From Myxococcales bacterium (lineage in GTDB: Bacteria > Myxococcota_A > Polyangia > Polyangiales > Polyangiaceae), in contig JANYHK010000042.1 of assembly GCA_025359105.1 (NCBI GenBank), positions 1-56,111 of the forward strand: a DNA stretch of 56,111 nucleotides, in the 5' to 3' direction. Both the position numbers and the translations under genes were made by a program. How positions within the stretch are numbered: position 1 is the first letter of the stretch; the number at the start of each line of letters is the position of its first letter. The notes beneath the pieces were generated by a model. It made no database searches, had not been told where the DNA came from, and worked only from the letters and a program-made list of their open reading frames with translations. This document shows positions 30,474 through 39,502 of this stretch, piece by piece.

Positions 30474-31151
30474 TCAGTGGACGTTGATCGTCCCCGTCAT
30501 CGCGCCGTGGAACTCGCAGCTGTAGAAGAGGGGCGTCGGCGCGGCGGCCGCGACGATCCAGACGATCGCGCCCGAGGGGGTGCCGTTGTTCGTGACGCCG
30601 ACGTTGTAGGCGTTGCTCGAGCCGGTCCCCGGCACCGTCTTGAGGAAGAACGGGTGGCCTGGCGCGCTGACGTTGAAGGTGACCGTGTCGCCCTTGCAGA
30701 CGTCGAGCGTCGGGTTGTTCGCGCCGTCGATCTGGTAGGAGCCGGTGTCGAGGGCGGTCACTGCGAAGGTCGTCTTGCAGATGGGGGCGCCGTCGGCGGC
30801 GTCGGAGCCGGCGTCGGCGTCGGAGCCGGCATCGGCGTCGGAGCCGGCATCGGTGCCGGCGTCGGAGCCGGCGTCGGTGCCGGTATCGGTCCCGGTGTCC
30901 GTTCCCGTGTCCTTGCCCGCGTCGATGCCGGTGTCGACCGCGACATCGGCGGCGCCGTCGTTGCCGCCAGTGCCATCGGTGTCGGGCGCGTCTTTGCCGC
31001 CGTTCGCGTCGGTGGTCGTGGCGTCCTTCGCCGGGCCGCCGTCTCCTGCGTCCGGAACGTAGAGGCCCGCGTCGGTCGTTCCGTCGCAGGCGCCGACCGC
31101 GGCGACGAAGAGCATGGCCAACGCGGCGAGCGTCCTTTGGGGACGGTTCAT
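30474..31151 (-). CDS. cupredoxin-like lipoprotein with Asp/Thr/Ala/Gly linker
   Basis: 225 residues. A lipobox-like end to the signal (LAALAMLFVAAVGACDG) is followed by a 95-residue linker made of TDTGTD, DAGSDAG and DADAGSDADAG units. Residues about 125-225 form a plastocyanin/azurin-like domain. Copper ligands can be proposed as the His in APGHPFFLK and the Cys, His and Met in FYSCEFHGAMTG, the usual H-C-H-M set. It is probably a surface-anchored blue-copper electron carrier. The start used is the second Met (31151); an in-frame ATG lies three codons upstream. Confidence 0.8.
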   Translation of the reverse strand: MNRPQRTLAALAMLFVAAVGACDGTTDAGLYVPDAGDGGPAKDATTTDANGGKDAPDTDGTGGNDGAADVAVDTGIDAGKDTGTDTGTDTGTDAGSDAGTDAGSDADAGSDADAGSDAADGAPICKTTFAVTALDTGSYQIDGANNPTLDVCKGDTVTFNVSAPGHPFFLKTVPGTGSSNAYNVGVTNNGTPSGAIVWIVAAAAPTPLFYSCEFHGAMTGTINVH

Positions 31152-31187
31152 GGGACTCATCCCCCTGGGATAAGGGAGGACGCGGCT

Positions 31188-32381
31188 TCAGACCAGCGTT
31201 TGGAGGGCGCCACGCAAAAAATCGCGCGCGACCACGATCTCGTGCACTTCGTCGGGTCCGTCGGCGATTCGGGCGGCGCGGGCGAAGCGGTACCAGGTGG
31301 CGAAGGGCATGTCCTCGCTGTAGCCCAGCGAGCCGTGCATCTGGATGGCGTCGTCGAGCGTCTTGCAGAGGAGGCGCGCCACGTGATTCTTCGTCATCGA
31401 CGAGTAGGTGCGTGCCTCCTTCGTCTTCCCTTGCTCGAGCATCCACGCGCAGTGGAGCGTCATGAGGTTGCCGGCGTGGATGCCGCTCGCGGCCTCCGCC
31501 AGCATCTTCTGGATCGACTGGTGGTGCGCGAGCGTCTTGCCGAAGCTCTCGCGCGTCAGCACGTACGGCTTGCACATGTGCAGCGCGCGATCGGCGAGCC
31601 CTAGCCAGCGCATGCAGTGGGTGAGGCGCGCGGGGACGAGGCGCGTCTGCGCGAGCTTGAAGCCGTCGCCCACGTTGCCGAGCACCGCCTCGGGACCGAC
31701 CCTGACCTTCGTGTAACGGATCTCCGCCTCGCGGTGCGCCAGGATGGGCGGCGCCATCACCGGGATGTCACGCACGATCTCGACGCCGGGGGCGTTGCGA
31801 TCGACGAGGAACATCGTGGCGCCGTTCTTCCCGTCCTCGCTCGTGCGCGCCATCACGATGAGGAAGCCCGCCGCGGCGCCGCCGGTCGTGTACCACTTGT
31901 GGCCGTCGATGACCCAGCCGTCGCCGTCGGGCGCGGCGCGCGTCTTCAGGTTCGACGGATCGGCGCCGGCGCCGGGGGCGGGCTCCGTCATCGAGAAGCC
32001 GCTCGACACCTCCGCCCGAACGAGCGGCATGAGGTAGCGCTCCTTCTGGTGGGGCGTGCCGACTTGCACGAGCAGATCCATGTTGCCCTGGTCGGGCGCG
32101 TCGCAATGGAACGACGCGGCACCGACGGGGGAGCGCCCCATCTCCCGGAAGAGCGCGCACATGCCCATGACGCCGAGTCCGCGGCCACCCAGCTCCTTCG
32201 GCAGATGCGGCGTCCACAGTCCGGCGGCGCGCACCTCGGCCTGCAGCGCGCGCAAGGTGTCGCGCTTGCCGTCGCGATCCTCCGCGATGACCTTCGCCTC
32301 GTTCGGGAGCACACGCTCGTCGACGAAGGCGCGAACGCGCGTACGGAGCTCGTCGAGCTCTTTGGGCAGGTCGAACATCAC
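31188..32381 (-). CDS. acyl-CoA dehydrogenase family protein
   Basis: 397 residues, the standard length. It is an FAD enzyme that introduces an alpha-beta double bond into acyl-CoA. Recognisable parts are SSGFSMTEPAPGAGADPSNL and GDGWVIDGHKWYTTGGAAAGFLIVMARTSED of the middle domain, and LTHCMRWLGLADRALHMC of the C-terminal domain. The ending is DDAIQMHGSLGYSEDMPFATWYRFARAARIADGPDEVHEIVVAR, which is characteristic. The ATG overlaps the stop of the DUF6285 gene by 4 bp. Context with an APH-type protein suggests a branched-chain or unusual acyl-CoA substrate, as for ACAD10/11-like systems. Confidence 0.96.
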   Translation of the reverse strand: MMFDLPKELDELRTRVRAFVDERVLPNEAKVIAEDRDGKRDTLRALQAEVRAAGLWTPHLPKELGGRGLGVMGMCALFREMGRSPVGAASFHCDAPDQGNMDLLVQVGTPHQKERYLMPLVRAEVSSGFSMTEPAPGAGADPSNLKTRAAPDGDGWVIDGHKWYTTGGAAAGFLIVMARTSEDGKNGATMFLVDRNAPGVEIVRDIPVMAPPILAHREAEIRYTKVRVGPEAVLGNVGDGFKLAQTRLVPARLTHCMRWLGLADRALHMCKPYVLTRESFGKTLAHHQSIQKMLAEAASGIHAGNLMTLHCAWMLEQGKTKEARTYSSMTKNHVARLLCKTLDDAIQMHGSLGYSEDMPFATWYRFARAARIADGPDEVHEIVVARDFLRGALQTLV

Positions 32382-32767
32382 TCGATCTCCGTTCGGGTGT
32401 CGAAGCGTGGGCTATTGACGGCGAGCTTGGCGAGCAGCGTCGCCTTCACGTGTGCACGGACGGCGTCCTCGCGACCGGCGAGCGCACCCTGCCGGAGGTC
32501 GCCCTGCCGGATGTCCGACGCGAGGCGCGCCTCGAGCGTGCGGTACGGAACATTTTCCGCATCCGTGTAGATTGCACGCAAGCGCGCGAGCGCCGCGGCC
32601 TCGTGGGCGGCGCCGGTGCGGCACTCGCTCGCGACCGTCGCCGCCAGGTGCGTGGCGATGAGGAGCCGAAAGTTCACGCGCGGATCCTTCACGAGCGGCC
32701 GTACGTCCTCCTCGAGGAACCGGGCGATCGCGAAGAGGAGCGCCTCTTTCTCGGGCGGGTCCTGCAT
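32378..32767 (-). CDS. DUF6285-like helical protein
   Basis: 129 residues, all-helical (EKEALLFAIARFLEEDVRPLVKDPRVNFRLLIATHLAATVASE). It matches my memory of the DUF6285 family, which is regularly found between an aminoglycoside-phosphotransferase-like gene and an acyl-CoA dehydrogenase gene. Exactly that arrangement is present here: it lies 3 bp after the APH-like gene and overlaps the dehydrogenase start by 4 bp. A role as an accessory or scaffold for acyl-CoA oxidation is inference. No catalytic motif is evident. Confidence 0.8.
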   Translation of the reverse strand: MQDPPEKEALLFAIARFLEEDVRPLVKDPRVNFRLLIATHLAATVASECRTGAAHEAAALARLRAIYTDAENVPYRTLEARLASDIRQGDLRQGALAGREDAVRAHVKATLLAKLAVNSPRFDTRTEIE

Positions 32768-32770
32768 GGC

Positions 32771-33784
32771 TCAGATCCTCCCCTTCTCGATCAGGCGGAG
32801 CGCCTCGAACTCCATCTCGGCGGCGCGGCGGCCGATGGCGACGAGCTCGAGGTCGCTCTCGGCCCCCGAGATGTAGCGGTGCGCCTGCTGCACGCTGCCC
32901 ACCGCCCACGCGAGGTTGCCGAAGACCTCCCACCAGTGCAGGCGGGCGCGGTCGAGGTGAACACCGCTCGCCGCCTCGTAGGCCGCGTAGAACGGCTCGC
33001 GGCCCGCGAAGCCCCCGACGGGGAGCGCGAGCTGCCCGAAGCGCCAGTCGCGCACGCAGATCCACGCGAGGTCGAACGCGCGGGCGCCCCAATGCGCAAA
33101 CTCCCAATCGAGGATCGCCGACAGGCCGTCCGGCGCGACGAGGAAGTTCCCGGTGCGGAAGTCGCCGTGGCAAAGGACGGCGTCCTCCTTCGCCGGCAGG
33201 TGATCGGCGAGCCAGCGGTGCACGAGCTCGCGCGAGGGGCTCGGCTCGAGCGAATCCATGCGCGCGCGGAGGCGGGCGAGCGAGGCCACGGCGGGGTCGA
33301 ACGACGGTGCAGCGGCGGCGGCGCCATCCATGAGCGTCGGGTGGTCGGCCGGGCGGATGCCGTGGATCTTCGCCAGCTCGCGCGCGAGCTCGGCGGGGAG
33401 CGTGCCACGCGCCGCCTCGAGCTCCTTCGACTTGACGACGCGGCGGCCGATCGCCTCGCCCTCACGCCACTCGAGGAAGTACGACGTCGCGCCCTCGCGG
33501 AGGAGGCCCGTCGCCGGCCACTTCGGCGGCGGCGTCCTCACCCCGGCCGCCACCGCCGCGCGGATCACCTCGAGCTCGCGCGCGCGATCGAGGCTGCCGG
33601 TGAGCGACGAGCGCGCGTCGCTCCGGAGCACCCAGCGCTCGCCGCCTTCGAGCTCGACCTTGATGTTCTCCTGGCAAGCGCCGCCGGCGAGCACCTCGGC
33701 CACGGCCACGCCTATTCTGCGCCCCTCCGCCCGCTGCAGGTGCCCCTCGATCTTCTCGCGCAGGCCCGGCACATCCATCGACAT
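32771..33784 (-). CDS. APH-family phosphotransferase (acyl-CoA metabolism type)
   Basis: 337 residues. The fold is that of aminoglycoside/choline kinases. The N-lobe contains GGACQENIKVEL and WVLRSD. The catalytic loop is LCHGDFRTGNFLVAPDGLSAILDWEFAHWG (Brenner-type HGD and the metal-binding Asp), followed by DLAWICVRDWRF. Members next to acyl-CoA dehydrogenases are thought to phosphorylate hydroxyacyl-CoA intermediates, as in mammalian ACAD10/11. I chose the ATG at 33784, because a GGAG lies 9 nt upstream; an ATG at 33799 would remove that site. The divergent kinase gene begins only 20 bp away. Confidence 0.92.
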   Translation of the reverse strand: MSMDVPGLREKIEGHLQRAEGRRIGVAVAEVLAGGACQENIKVELEGGERWVLRSDARSSLTGSLDRARELEVIRAAVAAGVRTPPPKWPATGLLREGATSYFLEWREGEAIGRRVVKSKELEAARGTLPAELARELAKIHGIRPADHPTLMDGAAAAAPSFDPAVASLARLRARMDSLEPSPSRELVHRWLADHLPAKEDAVLCHGDFRTGNFLVAPDGLSAILDWEFAHWGARAFDLAWICVRDWRFGQLALPVGGFAGREPFYAAYEAASGVHLDRARLHWWEVFGNLAWAVGSVQQAHRYISGAESDLELVAIGRRAAEMEFEALRLIEKGRI

Positions 33785-33804
33785 GTCGATATACTCCATT
33801 CGGC

Positions 33805-36800
33805 ATGGATCTGAAGCCCGGGGACGTCCTTGCCGCGCGGTTCGAGGTCATCGCGCGCGCGGGGGGCGGCGGCATGGGCTCGGTATACCGGGCACGCGAT
33901 CGCGCGACCGGCGAGACCGTGGCGCTGAAGGTTCTGCGCCTCCCCGGCGAGGAGAGCACGGTCCGCTTCGAGCGCGAGGCGGCGCTCCTGTCCGAGCTGC
34001 GGCACCCCGGGATCGTGCGCTACATCGCGCATGGCGTGACGGCGGCGGGGCGGCCATACCTGACGCTCGAGTGGCTCGAGGGCGAGGACCTCGGCAAGCG
34101 GCTGACGCGGGCACCCCTGACGATGCGCGGGGCCGTCCTTCTGGCGCGCAAAGTCGCCGTCGGCCTCGCGTACGCGCACGGCCGCGGGATCGTCCACCGC
34201 GACATCAAGCCGGGCAACGTGTTCTTGACGGGCGGGCGCGAGGAGGAGGCCAAGGTCCTCGATTTCGGCATCGCGCGCGCGAGCGACACCGGCGCAGGGC
34301 TCACGCTCACCGGCATCATGGTCGGGACGCCGGGATACATGGCGCCCGAGCAAGCCCGGGGCGCGCGCGACGTCGATCCGCGCGCCGACGTGTTCTCGCT
34401 CGGATGCGTCCTCTACCACTGCCTCGCCGGGCACCGCGCCTTCCAGGGCGAGGACGCCGTCGCGGTTCTCGCGCGCGTGCTCTTCGAGGAGCCGCGGCGC
34501 CTGCGCGAGACGATGCCCGACATCCCCGCCGAGCTCGACGCCCTCGTCGCGCGCATGCTCGACAAGGACCCGTCGCGGCGCCCGAGGAACGGCGCCGAGG
34601 TCGAGGAGCTCCTCGCGGCGCTCGGGGAGCTACCTGACGCGCCGCCTTCGCGACGGCGCGAAACGAGCATCCCGCCCAACGTCCTCACCACCGCGCAGGA
34701 GCGGCGCCTCGTCAGCGTGATCGTCGTGGCGCCGCACGGCGTGTCCGATCCCGACGGCACGGTGCAGCAGTCGACGTGGAGCCACCTCGGCGACATCGGC
34801 CCCGCCGTGCGTGAGGTGGCGGTGCCGTTCGGCGCCGAGGTCGAGTCGCTGGCGAACGGCGCGGTGATCGCGACGCTCGCGAGCACCGCGAGCGCGACGG
34901 ACCAGGCCGCGCGCGCCGCGCGGTGCGCGCTGGCGATGCGGCAAGTGGTGCACGGCGCGGCGATGGGGCTCGCCACCGGCTGCAGCGTGCTCACGAGGCG
35001 GCTCCCGGTCGGCGACGCGATCGATCGCGCCGCGACGCTGCTCCGCGATCACCCACCGCAAGAAGCGCAACCGGGCCAGGCGCGTCCGGTGCGCATCGAC
35101 GAGGCGACGGCGGGCCTCCTCGACGCGCGCTTCGACGTGCGCGGTGACGCAGCGGGCCTCGAGCTCGTGGGCGAGCGCACCGTCGTCGAGGCGACGCGCA
35201 CGCTCATGGGGCGCCCCTACCCGTGTTACGGGCGCGAGCGCGAGCTGGCCACCCTGGTCGGCATCTTCGAGGAGTGCGTGGCCGAGCCGACGTCGCAAGC
35301 CGTCGTCATCACCGCGCCTAGCGGCGTCGGCAAGAGCCGCGTCCGCTACGAGCTCGTACAGCGCCTCCGGGAGCGCGGCGACGACGTGGCGACGTGGCTC
35401 ACCCGCGGCGATCCCATGAGCGCCGGGTCCCCTTTCGGCATGATCGCGCCGCTGATCCTCGGCGCCGCCGCAGTGCAGGACGGCGAGCCCCTCAACGCCC
35501 GCCAGCGCAAGCTCCGCGCGCGCGTCGGCCGCCACGTCGCGCCGAAGGACGTGCAGCGGGTCACGGAGTTCCTGGGCGAGGTCGTCGGAATCGCCTTCGC
35601 GGACGACGACAGCGAAGCGCTCCGCGTCGCCCGCACCGACGCGATGCTCATGGGCGACCAGATGCGCGCGGCGTGGGTCGATTTCGTGATCGCCGAGGCG
35701 GTCGCGCAGCCGGTGCTCCTCGTGATGGAGGACTTGCACTGGGGGGATCTCCCGAGCGTCCGCTTCATCGACGCGCTCCTCCGCGAAGCGCGTGACCGCG
35801 CCGTGATGGTGCTCGCGCTCGCCCGGCCGGAGGTGTCGGAGCTCTTCCCGCAGCTGTGGTCGGGGCGCGCCGTGACGACGATGCGCCTCGGCGAGATGAG
35901 CAAGAAGGCGGCGACGCGCTTCGCCCGCGACATGCTCGGCGACGCCGCGCCGGAGGACGACGTGCGCAGGGTCGTCGAGCGCGCGCAGGGCAACGCGTTC
36001 TACCTGGAGGAGCTGATCCGCAGCGTCGCCCAGGGCCGCGGCGACGAGCTTCCCGAGACCGTCCTGGCGATGGCGCAGGCCCGCCTCGAGCGGCTCGATC
36101 CCCCGTCGCGCCTCCTCTTGCGCGCGGGCAGCGTGTTCGGCGAGACGTTCTGGAAAGGGGGCGTCATGGCGCTCCTGGGTGGGCAGGAGCGCTCGTTCGA
36201 CTTGACCGAGCAGTTCAAGAGCCTGTGCGACAACGAGCTGCTCGCCCGACGCGGCGAGGTTAAATTTCCTGGGGAGCAGGAGTACGTCTTCCGCCACGCC
36301 CTCATCCGCGAGGCCGCCAACGCGATGCTGACGGACGAGGATCGGCAGCTAGGGCACAAGCTCGCAGGCGAGTGGCTCGAAGGCGCCGGCGAGCGCAACG
36401 CGGCGGTGCTCGCCGAGCACTTCGAGCGCGGCGGCGAGCCAGCGCGCGCGGTCGCCTGGTACCACCGCGCCGCCGAGCAGGCGCTCGACGGCAGCGATCT
36501 CGAGGCGACGATCGCCCGAAGCGCCAAGGCGGTCGCGTGCGGCGCGACGGAGGCGACGCTCGGTTCGTGCAACTACCTGGCGGCGGAAGCCCACAACTGG
36601 CGCGGCGAGCACGCGGCGGCAGCAGCGAGGGCAGCCGACGCCATGGCCGACCTCACGCCGGGCGGAGCGCTCTGGTACAGCGCGGCGGCTGAGGCGGTGG
36701 TCGCCAACGGGCGTCTGCAGGACCACGCGCGTCTCATCGAAACCGTGCGCGCGATCAAGGCAGCGCCGCGCAACGCGCAGCCACGCCGCATCACTGCCCT

Positions 36801-37701
36801 CGCGCGGGCCGTGCCCGTCCTCTTGTTTGCGGGACATCCGGAGCTTGCTGCAGAGGCCGCGCGGGAGCTCGAGACGTCGGACGTCACGCTCGACCCGATC
36901 GCGCTCGCGCGTACCCACGAGGCGCGGGCGGCGATGGCGATGGTGGCGGGCGACGACGAGCGCTACCTCGGCCTCGTCCGCTCGGCGATCCAGAGCTTCC
37001 AGCGCGTGGGCGCGGCGCGCAACGTGTGCATCGCCAGCGTGAACGCCGGCTACGCCTTCATGAAGTGCGGGGCCTTCGCGGAGGCTGGACGCGCGCTGCG
37101 CGAGGCACTCGCGAACGCCGAGCGCGCGGGCCTGCTCTACGTGATGACCGCCGCCAAGCACAACCTCGGCCTCGTCCTCGCTCGCCTCGGCGCGCTCGAC
37201 GAGGCCATGGCCGTGGAGGCCGACGCGGTCGCGCTCGCCAAGCAGCAAGGAGATCCGCGCATCATGGGCGGCTCGCTCGTATACCTGGCGATGATCCACG
37301 AAATGCGCCACGAGCACGTCGAAGCGGAGCGCGAGGTCCGGGCGGCAATCGAGGTGGTCAAATCGATTCCCCCGACCCTCGCGGTCGCGTCCGGCGTCCT
37401 CGCGAAGGTGCTGCTGGCGCGGGGCGCGCGCGCGGAAGCCCTCGCCGCCGCCACGAGCGCGATGAGCCTGCTCGAGTCGCTCGGCGGCCTGGAGGAGGGC
37501 GAGGCGCTCGTTCGCCTTGTCCACGCCGAGGCGCTTCACGAGACCGGCGACGTCGAAGGGGCCCGCGCGGCCATTCTCGCGGCCCACGCGCGTCTCGACG
37601 CGCGCGCCCACCGGTTGCGGGACCCGGCGCTGCGAAAGAGCTTCCTCGAGCAGGTCCCGGAGAACGCCCGCACCGTGGCCCTCGCAAACGCCTGGCGCTG
37701 A
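33805..37701 (+). CDS. Ser/Thr kinase - degenerate cyclase - AAA ATPase - TPR signalling protein
   Basis: 1298 residues. The kinase is at about 10-270: glycine loop RAGGGGMGSVYRA, Lys42, HRDIKPGN at 131-138, DFG at 153-155 and GTPGYMAPE at 174-182. Residues about 298-460 look like a class III nucleotide cyclase fold (RLVSVIVVAPHGV, FGAEVESLANGAVIATLA, PVGDAIDRAATLL), but the metal-binding Asp residues are not evident. An AAA/STAND ATPase follows: Walker A APSGVGKS at 504-511 and Walker B VLLVMEDLHWGD near 640. The last about 450 residues are TPR-like helices. No transmembrane helix was seen. Known relatives (PknK and the myxobacterial kinases) couple phosphorylation to STAND signalling. Confidence 0.93.
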   Translation: MDLKPGDVLAARFEVIARAGGGGMGSVYRARDRATGETVALKVLRLPGEESTVRFEREAALLSELRHPGIVRYIAHGVTAAGRPYLTLEWLEGEDLGKRLTRAPLTMRGAVLLARKVAVGLAYAHGRGIVHRDIKPGNVFLTGGREEEAKVLDFGIARASDTGAGLTLTGIMVGTPGYMAPEQARGARDVDPRADVFSLGCVLYHCLAGHRAFQGEDAVAVLARVLFEEPRRLRETMPDIPAELDALVARMLDKDPSRRPRNGAEVEELLAALGELPDAPPSRRRETSIPPNVLTTAQERRLVSVIVVAPHGVSDPDGTVQQSTWSHLGDIGPAVREVAVPFGAEVESLANGAVIATLASTASATDQAARAARCALAMRQVVHGAAMGLATGCSVLTRRLPVGDAIDRAATLLRDHPPQEAQPGQARPVRIDEATAGLLDARFDVRGDAAGLELVGERTVVEATRTLMGRPYPCYGRERELATLVGIFEECVAEPTSQAVVITAPSGVGKSRVRYELVQRLRERGDDVATWLTRGDPMSAGSPFGMIAPLILGAAAVQDGEPLNARQRKLRARVGRHVAPKDVQRVTEFLGEVVGIAFADDDSEALRVARTDAMLMGDQMRAAWVDFVIAEAVAQPVLLVMEDLHWGDLPSVRFIDALLREARDRAVMVLALARPEVSELFPQLWSGRAVTTMRLGEMSKKAATRFARDMLGDAAPEDDVRRVVERAQGNAFYLEELIRSVAQGRGDELPETVLAMAQARLERLDPPSRLLLRAGSVFGETFWKGGVMALLGGQERSFDLTEQFKSLCDNELLARRGEVKFPGEQEYVFRHALIREAANAMLTDEDRQLGHKLAGEWLEGAGERNAAVLAEHFERGGEPARAVAWYHRAAEQALDGSDLEATIARSAKAVACGATEATLGSCNYLAAEAHNWRGEHAAAAARAADAMADLTPGGALWYSAAAEAVVANGRLQDHARLIETVRAIKAAPRNAQPRRITALARAVPVLLFAGHPELAAEAARELETSDVTLDPIALARTHEARAAMAMVAGDDERYLGLVRSAIQSFQRVGAARNVCIASVNAGYAFMKCGAFAEAGRALREALANAERAGLLYVMTAAKHNLGLVLARLGALDEAMAVEADAVALAKQQGDPRIMGGSLVYLAMIHEMRHEHVEAEREVRAAIEVVKSIPPTLAVASGVLAKVLLARGARAEALAAATSAMSLLESLGGLEEGEALVRLVHAEALHETGDVEGARAAILAAHARLDARAHRLRDPALRKSFLEQVPENARTVALANAWR

Positions 37702-37729
37702 GCCGAAGTAGGGGGTTCCGCCGTGACCC

Positions 37730-37758
37730 TTGACCGTTCGCTATAGTAGACGTATATC
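37730..37758 (+). promoter_or_regulatory. promoter with sulfur-locus motif in its spacer
   Basis: TTGACC (37730-37735) and TATATC (37753-37758) are spaced by exactly 17 nt, a good sigma-70-type promoter. The spacer itself, GTTCGCTATAGTAGACG (37736-37752), matches GTTCGTTATAGCGGACG (47897-47913) between cysH and cysD at 14 of 17 positions. A repressor bound there would block polymerase. The promoter reads towards the porin gene, 108 bp away. The regulator is not encoded nearby. Confidence 0.55.
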
Positions 37759-37866
37759 TCTTTTAGAAGACCGCACGTCGACCAACCTGCCCGCGCGGCA
37801 CTCGTGGCGCGGCCTTCCATGGAACCCCGACGAGGCCACTGGATGAGTCCGCGATGAGCAAAGTTC

Positions 37867-39489
37867 ATGGGACTCCCTCGCCTTCGCGCGCTCGGGCGTG
37901 CGCTCGCCTTTCTGCACTTCTCGACGGCCGCGCGCGCGCAGGATGCAACGGTCCCCGATCCTCCCGCTCCGTCCGAGCCGCCAGCTGCGCCATCCGCCGC
38001 GATGGTTGCCGATCCCGCCGCGGGGCTCACAGGCTGGCACGACGGCGTCTTCTTTCTGCGGGATGCGTCCGACGACTATCGCCTCTACGTGCAGGGGCGG
38101 GTCCACGCGGACGGAATCGTGTGGGCGGGGCCGGGCGTCTCGTCGCTGGGGCCGGACAACGCCTTGAAGTCGACGTTCTTCCTGCGGCGCGCGCGGACGG
38201 AGATCGCGGGCGAGTTCCTCAAGCTTTGGCAGTGGCAGGTGTCGGCGGATTTTGCGCCGACGTCCACGGACAACCCGACGGCGCGGACGGCGACGCGCGA
38301 CTGCACCGTGGACGCGACGACAGGCGCCGAAACGTGCTCGGACAGGACGAGCACGGTGGAGGCGCCGCTCGTGAGGCCGGCGCTCACCGACGCGTTCGTG
38401 AATTTCGCGCCAGCGTCGTGGGCGAACCTCAAGGTCGGGCAGTACCTCGTGCCGTTCACGATGGAGAACCCGGTCAGCGACAACACGACACCGTTCCTGG
38501 AGCGGTCGATCGTGTCGCGCGGCCTCGGAACCCCGTTCACGCGCGACATCGGCGCGTCGGTCTGGGGAGAGCCGGCGAGCAAGCTCGTCTACTATTCCGT
38601 CGGCGTGTTCAATGGCGACGGCCCGAACCGCACGAACGCGGACGCACGCTTCGATTTCGTGGGGCGCGTCTTCGCGCGGCCTTTCGTGGCCAGCAAGGGC
38701 TCCCTCCTCGAGCGCGCGCAGATCGGCGTCTCCGGGCGCTACGGTACGCGGGACGCGAAGCTCGTGGGGTACGACCGTCCGTCGCTCACGACGCAGGGCG
38801 GCTACGCGTTCTGGAAGGCGACGTACACGGACTCGGCGTCGCGGACGATGCACATCCTGCCGAGCGGCGAGCAGGGCGCGTTCGGGGCCGACGTCTTCAT
38901 GCCTGTCGACCGCTTCGACGTGACGGCCGAGATCGTCCTCACGCACGAGGACACGCGGGAGACTCTGGACGGGCTGCAGCTGACGCCGTTCACCGAGCGC
39001 CTCGGCACGCTGAAGGGCTGGGCGTACTACGCGCAGGCGGGCTTCTGGGTCTTGGGGTCGCGCGACGTGATCGGAATGCCCGGGTACGGCAAGCCGCTGC
39101 ACCTGGTCCTCACGACGCCCTCGAAGGAGCCGCAGCACGGCGTCCAGGTGCTGGCGAAGGTCGAGCAGCTGCACCTGTCGTACGCAGGAGCGGCGCGGAG
39201 CGGGGCGCTCGACGCCAAGACACCGAACGGGGACATCGACATGACGTCGCTGTCGCTGGGCATGAACTACTGGGCGACGCGGCACGTGCGCGTCTCGTTC
39301 AACTACGTCACCTACCTCTTCCCGGACAGCGCGCCGCTCGGCGCGACGGCGACGGGCGGCCCGGTGCAGAGCGCGAACCAGCGCGCGGTCGGGCCGGCGC
39401 AGGGCCTGTCGAAGGGGGCCGACGATCGGGCGCGCGACGGCGGGCATTCGCTGCACGAGCTGAGCCTCCGCTTCGGCGTGCAGTTTTAG
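37867..39489 (+). CDS. OprP/OprO-like anion-selective outer-membrane porin
   Basis: 540 residues. A signal peptide ([18 protein letters not shown], cleavage likely after ARA) is followed by a Pro/Ala linker and a phosphate-selective porin O/P-type barrel. Typical strands are [72 protein letters not shown], and the C-terminal LSLRFGVQF, which ends in Phe as in outer-membrane beta-barrels. It lies 13 bp upstream of a sulfate-binding protein gene, so it is probably used for sulfate entry rather than phosphate. Two ATGs exist here; 37855 belongs to another frame. Confidence 0.88.
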   Translation: MGLPRLRALGRALAFLHFSTAARAQDATVPDPPAPSEPPAAPSAAMVADPAAGLTGWHDGVFFLRDASDDYRLYVQGRVHADGIVWAGPGVSSLGPDNALKSTFFLRRARTEIAGEFLKLWQWQVSADFAPTSTDNPTARTATRDCTVDATTGAETCSDRTSTVEAPLVRPALTDAFVNFAPASWANLKVGQYLVPFTMENPVSDNTTPFLERSIVSRGLGTPFTRDIGASVWGEPASKLVYYSVGVFNGDGPNRTNADARFDFVGRVFARPFVASKGSLLERAQIGVSGRYGTRDAKLVGYDRPSLTTQGGYAFWKATYTDSASRTMHILPSGEQGAFGADVFMPVDRFDVTAEIVLTHEDTRETLDGLQLTPFTERLGTLKGWAYYAQAGFWVLGSRDVIGMPGYGKPLHLVLTTPSKEPQHGVQVLAKVEQLHLSYAGAARSGALDAKTPNGDIDMTSLSLGMNYWATRHVRVSFNYVTYLFPDSAPLGATATGGPVQSANQRAVGPAQGLSKGADDRARDGGHSLHELSLRFGVQF

Positions 39490-39502
39490 CAGGAGCTTCC
39501 CG

